Shown one piece after another: positions 1 to 7,924 of a stretch of DNA of 40,379 nucleotides; the stretch's first letter is position 1, and every line of letters starts with the position of its first letter. The translations under genes were made by a program, and so were the position numbers. The notes under the pieces are model-generated. The model saw nothing but the letters and a program-made list of their open reading frames with translations. It had not been told where the DNA came from and made no database searches. The stretch comes from Verrucomicrobiaceae bacterium (GTDB lineage Bacteria > Verrucomicrobiota > Verrucomicrobiia > Verrucomicrobiales > DEV007): contig JAAYAT010000120.1 of assembly GCA_012719225.1 (NCBI GenBank), forward strand, positions 1 through 40,379, read 5' to 3'.

Positions 1-5
1 AAATC

Positions 6-1052
6 ATGAGACAAGCACGCATACGAGGTCGGGGTCTGAGCTACTATCACTGTGTGTCGCGCGTCGTTGACCGGCGCTTCATCTTTGGAGACGCGGAGAA
101 AGAGCATTTTGTCGCCATCATGCGCAAGCTGGAGGGGTTTCTCGGCCTTCGGGTGGTCACGTATGTGGTGATGAGCAACCACTTCCACCTGCTCGTCGAA
201 GAGCCCGATGAGGAGGCGCGGGCGACGCTGGACCGTGAAACACTTCTCCGGAGAATGCCCATCCTCTACGGTGCCTCTGCCGTGCGTTCGCTGAAAGAGA
301 TGCTGGCACGGGCCGACCGGAGCGGGAGCGAACGCATGGAAGAGCAAATCCTCGCGCCTTACCGAGAGCGCATGGGGAATGTCTCTGTGTTCATGAAAGA
401 ACTCAAGCAGCGCTTTTCCCAATGGTACAATCGCCGAAACGACCGCACCGGGACGCTCTGGGAAACGCGCTTCACGAGTGTGCTGGTCGAAGGTGATGAG
501 AAAGCTCTCATGACCATAGCCGCCTACATCGATCTCAATCCGATTCGCGCCGGAATGGTGGAAAAGGTGGAAGACTACCGATGGTGTGGCTACGCCTCGG
601 CGGCGGCAGGCAATCGCCGGGCGAGGATGGGTTTGGGAAAAATCCTGCGCAACTCTCCGCACGTCTCGGGAGAAGACTTTGAGAAAAACTGGGCAGCGAC
701 CGGCCGGGTCTATCGTTTGTGGCTGTATCACGAAGGGGAGGTTCGCGAGATCGCGGAAACCGCGGATCCGGAGGCGGCGGCAGGGAAAACGCAATGCGGA
801 TTTTCCGAAGAAGACGTTGCGACGGAGAACGCGCGAGGCGGGCAACTGTCCCTGTCGCAAGCGATTCGACATCGGGTGCGCTATTTCACCCACGGGGTCG
901 CCTTCGGTAGCGCTGCCTTTGTCGACAGCGTGTTCGAGCGGTACCGAAGTCAGTTCAGTGAAAAGCGGAACTCCGGTGCCCGCCGGATGAGAGACGCCGA
1001 TTGGGAAGGTCTGCACGTGCTACGCGATCTGCAGCGGGATGTGATCACGTAG
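6..1052 (+). mobile_element. REP-associated tyrosine transposase (RAYT, Y1_Tnp/IS200-like HUH family)
   Basis: ORF 348 aa; N-terminal RGRGLSYYHCVSRVVDRRFIFGD, HUH motif NHFHLL, downstream Tyr region QWYNRRNDRTGTLWETRFTSVLV and AAYIDLNPIRAGMV are typical of RAYT proteins. Confidence 0.93.
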
Positions 1053-1058
1053 GGGCTC

Positions 1059-1667
1059 TCAAGGAGTGGATTCCAAGGTGACGGAGCGGATTTCCGCGCT
1101 TTCGCCTTCTTTGATCGCGAGGGTGATGACAAAGGCCTCGCCGTAATCGAATTGGAAATGCACCATGGGCAGGACCCGTCCGTTTCGTCGGATCGTGAAA
1201 CGCGTGCCGCGACGACTGATCTCGAAGCGGTGAAACTCTCCGCCGACGCCCGCGCCGTTTTTTTCTTCCAATTCCACGTAGAGCATCTCGTCTCTGCCCG
1301 CCTCATTGAGAAAACCGAGTTCATATCCTCCCCGAAGCTCGACCGTAAAGGTGAAGTCGCCTTCCAGGCCATTCGCGTAGACGAGATGAGCATGGCGATG
1401 AATACCACTGCTATTGGTGATCCGCGTCGCCCCGTCCACTTGCGCGATTGTCATGGTAGCGAGGCCGCGGTCTTTCCAGAGGCGCGTATCCCCGTTCCAG
1501 CATCGCACGCTCCAATCCCCGGGAGAGAAGGCCTCGCTTTGGGCGGCGATGGCGGAAGAATAAGTGCCCAGAACGAGGAGCGCGAGGAGCCGGGGAAGGA
1601 TTCGAGAGGAAGGGGACTTCATGCCAAGGAAAAGGTGAACGCTTGCCCTGCTGAAAAAGCAAATCAA
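1059..1667 (-). CDS. Hypothetical secreted protein, possibly DUF1080/LamG-like (jelly-roll) domain
   Basis: ORF with probable signal peptide (ILPRLLALLVLGTYSSAIAAQ) and beta-rich body (GDFTFTVELRGGYELGFLNEAG...FEISRRGTRFTIRRNGR). Confidence 0.6.
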   Translation of the reverse strand: MICFFSRASVHLFLGMKSPSSRILPRLLALLVLGTYSSAIAAQSEAFSPGDWSVRCWNGDTRLWKDRGLATMTIAQVDGATRITNSSGIHRHAHLVYANGLEGDFTFTVELRGGYELGFLNEAGRDEMLYVELEEKNGAGVGGEFHRFEISRRGTRFTIRRNGRVLPMVHFQFDYGEAFVITLAIKEGESAEIRSVTLESTP

Positions 1668-1755
1668 CTCCGAAAACTTGCCGCGTTATCCTGATCTCAA
1701 CCACGGAGGGACCCTCTACCGACGGCCACCGCGTCGTCTTGGGCGTGGGCGAGGC

Positions 1756-1841
1756 TGACCTGTCCCCTGACCTGACCTGTCCCCGGAAACCGCGGAACCC
1801 ACGGGCAATGATGAACCTGTCCCCATTTATGACCTGTCCCC
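1756..1841. repeat. Cluster of four TGA(A)CCTGTCCCC repeats (GGGGACAGGTCA on the minus strand)
   Basis: Copies read directly at 1756-1767, 1773-1784, 1812-1824 (one extra A) and 1830-1841; partial TGACC at 1768-1772. Confidence 0.85.
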
Positions 1842-1905
1842 TCCCGAAGCGCGTTTCCCTTGGGAGACGCTCTGTTGGGAACGATTTCATTCCTTCCCTT
1901 GCCGC

Positions 1906-2871
1906 TCACTCCTCGCGGCGGGATCGGGTTTCCGGCGGTGCGCCGCGTTCGATCGTCAGGAGGGCGCTGTCGATCAGATCGAGGGCGGAGTCGAATTGTT
2001 CGTCCGCGAAATAGAGGGGCCATTCGATTTCGCCCGCGTCGTTTTCCTTCTTCACCGGATACCCGACGAGGTCGAGGAGCTGGAAGGTGCGGGGATCGTA
2101 GTTGTCGATCTCGACCTGGTAGACGAGGGAGGGCTGGTCGCCGGTTCGGGAGGAGGCGTCGCCCGGTTGGTTGATTTCGATGAGCAAACGGTAGGGCAGG
2201 GAGGATTCGGTTTTTCCCGGCAGGATGTAGTCGGCCGGATCGAAGGAGCTGTTCTCGGTGGGACTGGAAATGGCGTCGACCAGATCATCGAGGGAGGCGT
2301 CGCGCTTTTCGGCGTCCGCGAGGGCGGCTTTCCATCCGGCGACCTTGTAGGCCCAGTAAGGCAGCATTTCCTCGCCGTCGGTGAGCTCCGGCTCGAGTAG
2401 GGTCTTGATGTGATAGTGCGACTGGTTTTCCAACCAAATGGCGAGGCGGGGCGGATTTTTGGGATCGTAGGAGGTCCCGCTGCGGATCTCGAGGATCATC
2501 CGATAGGCCGGATCGGGGCTATAGCGGAAAACCATGCCGCGCTCCCCGACATCGAAGCGCTCCAGGGCGGGGCCGAGATTTCCGCTCCAGCCGAGCACTG
2601 TCCGGACCGGCTGGGGCTGCCACCAGAGGATCGCGGTGGCGAGGGCGGTGAGGGACAGGCTCGTCCAGAGGGCGGAACTCCGCAGGTGACGGCTCATCGC
2701 GCGGGAGCTGGCGGCGACGTGGAGGACCACCAAGGCGACGAAGGCAAATCCCATGAGGGCGTGGATCCCGATCACGGCGAGGGAGAAAGGTCCCACGAAG
2801 GCGATCACTCCGGTGACGGCGAGGACCACGAAACTCGTCGCCGTCAGCAGGGTGACAAAACGCTGGCTCAT
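1906..2871 (-). CDS. Membrane protein with N-terminal DUF4405/cytochrome b-like TM segment and soluble C-terminal domain (possibly DUF2271-like)
   Basis: ORF 1906..3057; start chosen at MSQRFVTLLTATSFVV (2871), which overlaps the upstream gene stop by ATGA; TM stretches with His (IHALMGF..LHVAAS); C-terminal LVYQVEIDNYDPRTFQLLDLVGYPVKK. Confidence 0.7.
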   Translation of the reverse strand: MSQRFVTLLTATSFVVLAVTGVIAFVGPFSLAVIGIHALMGFAFVALVVLHVAASSRAMSRHLRSSALWTSLSLTALATAILWWQPQPVRTVLGWSGNLGPALERFDVGERGMVFRYSPDPAYRMILEIRSGTSYDPKNPPRLAIWLENQSHYHIKTLLEPELTDGEEMLPYWAYKVAGWKAALADAEKRDASLDDLVDAISSPTENSSFDPADYILPGKTESSLPYRLLIEINQPGDASSRTGDQPSLVYQVEIDNYDPRTFQLLDLVGYPVKKENDAGEIEWPLYFADEQFDSALDLIDSALLTIERGAPPETRSRREE

Positions 2872-4130
2872 GCTCTCTCGGGCACGATCTGGCCGTGTTC
2901 GCGCAGCGTCGCGTGGAGCTCGGCGAGGGGAACTTCGAGCGGGGTGCTCCCGGCTCCGGCGGCAAGGGCGGCGGCGGCTCCGGCGGCCTGGCCCATTCCC
3001 ATGCAGGAGGCCTGGACGCGGAGGCCGGAGTTGGCGAGGCGGTCGCTGCCGAGGCAACGCCCCGCGACGAGGAGATCGCGGCTACCTTTGGGAACGAGGG
3101 CGCGCAGCGGAATCGTCGGGACCACCCCGGGCTTGAGGGGGGCGGGCTTGACGCCCTCCCGGGTGTGCAAGTCGACGGGGTAGAAAGCATAGGAAATCGC
3201 GTCATCGAAGTGACGCCCCGAGGTGTAGTCGTGCACCGTGACCATCGTTTCGCCCTCGATGCGATAGCTCTCGCGGAAGCCGGTTTCGGGCTGGAGATGC
3301 ATGAGCCGCTTTTTCTCCCGGCGCACTTTTTCGAGGATGGACCGGCGGCCCGCGAGATTCGCGGCGGTGGCGGTGCGGGAGTTGCTCGAGTCCGCTCCGT
3401 GAACGTAGAGGCGGTGGATCTGATTGCGACCGGGTTCGTGAGCCTCGCCGAGCATGTAGAGAAAAGAGCCGGGCTGGCGCTCTTCCTCCCGGAGGCGCGG
3501 ATAGCCGAGCAGTCCGACGACTTCGGCCCCGCCGGTGCAGTCCACGATCTGGCGGCAGAGAACCCGGCGTTGCGTCCCGAAACCGACGCAGTCCACCTGC
3601 CATCGCTCCCCGACGCGAGTGACCGACCGGGGGAATTCGTAATACGCGATCGCCACCCCGGCGGCGGCGCATTTTTCCTCGCAGAGGATCGCGTAGAGGA
3701 ACTGGTTGGTGTAGACCTGATTGTGCCAGTGACGCTGGGGAACCTTGGCGAAATCGGGGAGTTCGCCTTCGTCGAGTTCGACGCTTTCCCGGACGAGTTC
3801 CCATCCGATCCCGGCGATGATCTGTTTGCCCCAGGCGTCGAAAAGGCCCGGAAAAGCGACGCCACCCGTCGTCATGGTGCCACCGAGTTGGCTGTTGCGC
3901 TCGACGAGGAGAGTTTTCGCACCGAGGCGTCCGGCCTGGATCGCGGCGATGGTCCCGGCGGTGCCGCCGCCTACCACGAGGACGTCCACCTCCTCGGTGA
4001 TCTCCGGCGTGTCGGCTGCCGCATCGGCGGCGACGGTGGTTTCCGAGGTGGAGGAAATGACGGTTCCGGCTCCGATCAGGGATCCCTGGAGAAAATGGCG
4101 ACGCTTCCAGGAGGTTTCGTTTTTTGTCAT
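2868..4130 (-). CDS. FAD-dependent oxidoreductase (FAD_oxidored family), Tat-exported
   Basis: Twin-arginine-like leader KRRHFLQGSLIGAGTVIS, Rossmann motif DVLVVGGGTAGTIAAIQAGRLGAKTLLVERNSQLGGTMTTGGV; start chosen at MTKNETSWKRRHFLQ. Confidence 0.88.
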   Translation of the reverse strand: MTKNETSWKRRHFLQGSLIGAGTVISSTSETTVAADAAADTPEITEEVDVLVVGGGTAGTIAAIQAGRLGAKTLLVERNSQLGGTMTTGGVAFPGLFDAWGKQIIAGIGWELVRESVELDEGELPDFAKVPQRHWHNQVYTNQFLYAILCEEKCAAAGVAIAYYEFPRSVTRVGERWQVDCVGFGTQRRVLCRQIVDCTGGAEVVGLLGYPRLREEERQPGSFLYMLGEAHEPGRNQIHRLYVHGADSSNSRTATAANLAGRRSILEKVRREKKRLMHLQPETGFRESYRIEGETMVTVHDYTSGRHFDDAISYAFYPVDLHTREGVKPAPLKPGVVPTIPLRALVPKGSRDLLVAGRCLGSDRLANSGLRVQASCMGMGQAAGAAAALAAGAGSTPLEVPLAELHATLREHGQIVPERA

Positions 4131-4236
4131 GGGACGAAGGGGAAAAGGGAAGAGGGTAAGGAATCCGTGGCGGGAGGGTTTCGTCAAGGAGTTTCCGGGC
4201 AGCGCGGAAAAGAGTGAAAAAAATACTGTTCAAATG

Positions 4237-4265
4237 TTGACACTTCTCACAAAAGCGTCAAATAT
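4237..4265 (+). promoter_or_regulatory. Candidate sigma70-type promoter (TTGACA ... AAATAT) directly upstream of the 82-aa ORF
   Basis: TTGACA at 4237-4242, 17-nt spacer, AAATAT at 4260-4265; ATG at 4272. Confidence 0.4.
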
Positions 4266-4271
4266 GTTCCC

Positions 4272-4520
4272 ATGAACAGAAAACGACTCAAACGAAGGAA
4301 TTTCAGTTTCATGTGGGATGAACTCATCCATCTGGACGACGGCAGCTTGTGGCGTCTCGCCGATCCGGAGGGGAGCCATCACGATGTCACCTGGTGGCAG
4401 AGCGGCGAGAGCGTCGATCTCGAGCGTCACGGCGCCGGTCTGGTGCTCCACAACCGGGAACGACGGGAGGATGTCCCCATCGTCGCGGCGGTGGAGCCGA
4501 AGCTCGAGTTGGCGGCGTGA
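4272..4520 (+). CDS. Small hypothetical protein (82 aa)
   Basis: ORF with plausible composition (MNRKRLKRRNFSFMWDELIHLDDGSLWRLADPEGSHHDVTWWQSGESVDLERHG...) and a promoter-like sequence immediately upstream. Confidence 0.55.
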   Translation: MNRKRLKRRNFSFMWDELIHLDDGSLWRLADPEGSHHDVTWWQSGESVDLERHGAGLVLHNRERREDVPIVAAVEPKLELAA

Positions 4521-4575
4521 CGCGGAGACGTGACACAGAGACGCGAGGCACGCCTGCCCCGCGTGGAGCGTGGAA

Positions 4576-4593
4576 GGAACATGCCAATGTTCC
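4576..4593. repeat. Perfect palindrome GGAACAT-GCCA-ATGTTCC in an intergenic region (REP-like candidate)
   Basis: 7-bp perfect arms with a 4-nt loop, read directly. Confidence 0.6.
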
Positions 4594-4657
4594 CCGGCAG
4601 AACCCCCGCGCTCGCAGGACCAGCGCGGGAATTTTTGCAAATTCCTCTACGGCCAAA

Positions 4658-4694
4658 AGCTAAATCGCTAACAGCTAAACAGCTACAAGCTAAC
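4658..4694. repeat. Short degenerate tandem repeat of AGCTAA units
   Basis: agctaaatcgctaacagctaaacagctacaagctaac; units start at 4658, 4666, 4673, 4681 and 4688 (7-8 nt spacing). Confidence 0.6.
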
Positions 4695-5478
4695 CCCCAC
4701 TCTCCTTCTCGATCACGGCGTAGGCGTTGTGATTGTGAATGGATTCGAAATTCTCGGCCTCGACCTTGTACCAGGCGATTCCGGCTTGGGCGTCGGAAGC
4801 GGCGGCGACGTTGCGGACGAGATCTTCGACAAAGACGGGATTGTCGTAGGCGACCTCGGTGACGTGCTTTTCGTCGGGCCGTTTCAGGATGCTGTAGAGT
4901 TCGCAGCTGGCGCAGCGCTCGACGAGGCGGATGAGATCTTCGATCCAGATCGGTTCGCCGCTGAACTTGACCGCGTAGGTGACAATGCCGCGCTGGTTGT
5001 GGGCACCGCGGGCGCTGATCGCCTTGGAGCACGGGCAGAGGGTCGTGACCGGGACGAGAACGGTGACGACGAGGTCCTGCTCCTCGCGCGAGGCGTCGAC
5101 ATCGAAAATGACCTCGTAGTCCATCATACCCTTTTTCCCGGTGACCGGGGCGGGCTTTTCGAGGAAGAAGGGGAAGCGGAACTCGACGTGGGCGCGCTGG
5201 GCGTCGAGGCGCGTCAGCAGCTCCGCGGGGAGGCCGGAAATGCTGTGGACATCGAGGACGGGGCCGTGGGAGTTGAGCGCTTCGACGAAACGGCTCATGT
5301 GGGTGCCCTTGTATTCCTTGGGCAGATCGACGGCCATGGAGATCGTCGCGACGGTGCCCTGCTCGGAGTTGGCCTTGTCTCGGATCCGCAGGGGATAACG
5401 GAGATTTTTCACTCCGACGCGATCGATCGCGAGGTTGCGGGAGTCGGTTTGGTTCTGGATGTCGGTCAGGTTCTCCAT
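4690..5478 (-). CDS. folE2: GTP cyclohydrolase FolE2 (type IB)
   Basis: DIQNQTDSRNLAIDRVGVKNLRYPLRIRDK, TVATISMAVDLPKEYKGTHMSRFVEAL, VPVTTLCPCSKAIS.RGAHNQRG are characteristic of FolE2. Confidence 0.95.
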   Translation of the reverse strand: MENLTDIQNQTDSRNLAIDRVGVKNLRYPLRIRDKANSEQGTVATISMAVDLPKEYKGTHMSRFVEALNSHGPVLDVHSISGLPAELLTRLDAQRAHVEFRFPFFLEKPAPVTGKKGMMDYEVIFDVDASREEQDLVVTVLVPVTTLCPCSKAISARGAHNQRGIVTYAVKFSGEPIWIEDLIRLVERCASCELYSILKRPDEKHVTEVAYDNPVFVEDLVRNVAAASDAQAGIAWYKVEAENFESIHNHNAYAVIEKESGG

Positions 5479-5486
5479 GGAAAAGA

Positions 5487-5516
5487 AAAGCCCCGGGTGG
5501 AGCGACCCGGGGCTTT
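5487..5516 (-). terminator. Strong hairpin AAAGCCCCGGGT-CGCTCC-ACCCGGGGCTTT followed by TCTTTTCC (terminator/attenuator candidate)
   Basis: 12-bp perfect inverted repeat at 5487-5498/5505-5516; on the minus strand followed by a U-rich tract and then the folE2 start at 5478. Confidence 0.7.
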
Positions 5517-5557
5517 GAGAAAGGCGGACGTGCCACCGGGAGGGGAACTTAACGCCT

Positions 5558-6676
5558 TTACCACGCGGGGTTCAAGTGCCACTTGCTGGCAAAAGGTTCG
5601 AGTTCCTCCCGCATCGGCCAGTGATCGGGTTGGGGATCGATGCCCGCGTGGCGGACGCTGGCCCCTTTCAGTTCCATGCAGCCCTCGTTGTTGCCGATTT
5701 CGGTGATCTGCTGAACCTCCTCGGGGGTGAGGGTGACGTCGGGGAGGGCGGCGAACTCGGCGACCTTGTCTTCGACGGGGCGGGCGTCCTCGCCGGCTTC
5801 CTGGATGAAAGTCGGACCGACGGACTTCACCGGCACCTGACTGAGATCCCAGACACAGGCGAGTTGCAGCATGGTGAGCCCGTGTTTTTCGGCGATGGGA
5901 CGCATCCGTTCTAGTTTTTCGTTGCCGTGTTCGATCCAACCGGCGGGACGGTAGCTGCGGTGGTCGCCGTCTTTGAAAAAGTGACCGGGTTTCACATCGT
6001 CGTGGAAGATGCCGCCGAAGTCGACGACGCGGGCGAGAATGTCGACGCCGAACTCATTGGCGACGGGGAGGACATAACGCCCCGGCCAGGGTTCCAAGGG
6101 ATTGAGGATGATCATCGCCTTGGTGATGTGCTCGTGGAAATTCTCGATGCAGTAGGCCATGTCGATGGCAAAGCCGTTGGCCGGTCCCGGCGCGATCCCC
6201 GTTTCCTTGGCGAGGCCGTGCTCGCGCAGAGTCGCCATCGCCTCCCACACCTCCGGAGAGGAGTAGCCGATGGAGTCGGGGTTGTGGAGCATGACGATGT
6301 CGAAATAGCCGGTTCCGCAGCGGTCGGCGCAGGCGCGGGTGGCGCGCTGGAGGTATTCGGCATAGCCGTCGGGGCCGCGCAGATCGGGATGGGTGAAGCG
6401 CGCGTAGCCCTTCGCCCCGGCGCGGACGCCGTCGTAAATGTCGTGCCCTATCATCGCGACAAGACAGTAGCTTTCGCGGTCGAATCCCTCCAGCGCCTCG
6501 CCGAGGAGTTTGTCCCCCTGACCGATCCCGTAGACGTCGGAGGTGAGGAAAGTGCGCACCCCCTGTTCGTAGGCCTGGCGGGCGAGATTTTTCCAGCGCT
6601 CCTCTTCGAGACGCTGACCGAAGTGCATGAAGCGTCCGCCGCTCCAGGAGCCGAAGGCTGTTTTGCTGAGTTTCAT
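5558..6676 (-). CDS. Aldo/keto reductase family protein
   Basis: AKR-like body: RQAYEQGVRTFLTSDVYGIGQGDKLLGEAL, YFDIVMLHNPDS, LREHGLAKETGIA; start chosen at MKLSKTAFGSWSGG. Confidence 0.8.
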   Translation of the reverse strand: MKLSKTAFGSWSGGRFMHFGQRLEEERWKNLARQAYEQGVRTFLTSDVYGIGQGDKLLGEALEGFDRESYCLVAMIGHDIYDGVRAGAKGYARFTHPDLRGPDGYAEYLQRATRACADRCGTGYFDIVMLHNPDSIGYSSPEVWEAMATLREHGLAKETGIAPGPANGFAIDMAYCIENFHEHITKAMIILNPLEPWPGRYVLPVANEFGVDILARVVDFGGIFHDDVKPGHFFKDGDHRSYRPAGWIEHGNEKLERMRPIAEKHGLTMLQLACVWDLSQVPVKSVGPTFIQEAGEDARPVEDKVAEFAALPDVTLTPEEVQQITEIGNNEGCMELKGASVRHAGIDPQPDHWPMREELEPFASKWHLNPAW

Positions 6677-6787
6677 GCCGCACTGATCGCCAAGAACCGG
6701 CGCATCGTCAAGAAGCGCAAGAGCGCACGCGTCCATTCGGGCGAAAATGGCGTTTCCCATTTTCCCCGCGCCATGGCACACTGCGCC

Positions 6788-7807
6788 ATGGCGAGATTGT
6801 CAGCAAAGACCCGGAGCCGCCTCTACGCGAATCTGGAAAAGTTCGCGCGTTCCGGCATGGGGATGGAAAAGGCCTGCGATTCCCTCCTGCGGCAGCCGCG
6901 CCTCTCCCGCACCGAGCGCGAGATCTACGCGGGTACCCTGACCGGCATCCAAAAAGGTCTCGCGATCGGGGACGCTCTCGGCGAGTCGAGCGCGGTGGTC
7001 TCCGCTCTCGAACGGGAGGTGGTGACCGCGTCCGAAGCCGGAGGCCATCTCGAAAAAGGTTTCGCCCACCTCGCGGAATACTACCGCCGCATCGACCGGA
7101 CCCGGCGCAAGATCCTCAAGGGCCTCGCCTATCCGCTCGTCCTGATCCACGTCGCGATCCCCGTCTCCACCCTCGCGGTGACGGCTTTCCGCAGCTTCTC
7201 CCTCGATGGGTCCGCCCCCGCCGGAAACTACCGCGAGGCATTTCTCCAGAGCGGCGGGTGGATCCTCGCGGCCTATCTCGCGATATTCCTCGTGCTCCTC
7301 GGCGGGATCTTCCTGGTCCATCTCGGCCGCACCTCGGGTCTCGTCGATGCGATCCTGGGACGGGTGCCGCTGCTGGGACGCGCGCGCCGCGCCGTGGCGA
7401 TGGAGCGCTTTTCCCAGGTTTTCGAGATCTTCCTGCTCGCCGGGAAAAAAATGAGCGACGCGCTCGACGGCGCCGGACGCGCTTCGGGCAGCGGACTCCT
7501 CCGCGAAGCGGCCGCGAGGGGGGCAGGCATCGTCGCCGCAGGCGATCCGCTCGCCGCCGCCCTCCATGCCTCGCCGGAGGCGTTTCCCGATGACTTTTCG
7601 CGCGGCATGGCCGTCGCGGAAGAGTCGGGCCAACTGGACCGCGAGCTGGCCGAGTGGGGCCGCTACTACGCCGAATCCGCCGCCGAAGCGATGGAGTTGC
7701 TGGCCGAGTGGACCCCGAAGCTCTTTTACTGGGCGATGCTCCTGCTCGTCGCCGCGATGATCATCCGCGCCGCCCTGGCCTACCGCGATCTCCTCGAAGG
7801 GCTTTGA
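6788..7807 (+). CDS. Type II secretion/type IV pilus GspF/PilC-like inner-membrane protein
   Basis: GMGMEKACDSLL..., VTASEAGGHLEKGFAHLAEYYRRIDRTRRKILKGLAYPLVL, RAVAMERFSQVFEIFLLAGKKMSDAL, GMAVAEESGQLDRELAEWGRYY: duplicated T2SSF-domain pattern. Confidence 0.85.
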   Translation: MARLSAKTRSRLYANLEKFARSGMGMEKACDSLLRQPRLSRTEREIYAGTLTGIQKGLAIGDALGESSAVVSALEREVVTASEAGGHLEKGFAHLAEYYRRIDRTRRKILKGLAYPLVLIHVAIPVSTLAVTAFRSFSLDGSAPAGNYREAFLQSGGWILAAYLAIFLVLLGGIFLVHLGRTSGLVDAILGRVPLLGRARRAVAMERFSQVFEIFLLAGKKMSDALDGAGRASGSGLLREAAARGAGIVAAGDPLAAALHASPEAFPDDFSRGMAVAEESGQLDRELAEWGRYYAESAAEAMELLAEWTPKLFYWAMLLLVAAMIIRAALAYRDLLEGL

Positions 7808-7924
7808 ATTTCTGAAAGGGAAATCCCCGGAACAGGCCGAGAAACGGGGTCGACAGAGCCCGGCGTCCTGCTACCTTAGCGCCCCCGACCGCTGGCGAAC
7901 ACGGCGAGGGGACGACTCCCCGGC

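Noticed and set aside
2519-4217. 448-aa minus and 440-aa plus overlapping ORFs over the FAD oxidoreductase
   Set aside because: Overlapping alternative frames with biased composition; the Tat/FAD motif frame is the real gene
5927-6787. N-terminal part of ORF 5927..7807
   Set aside because: Antisense to the aldo/keto reductase; GspF homology begins at the ATG at 6788
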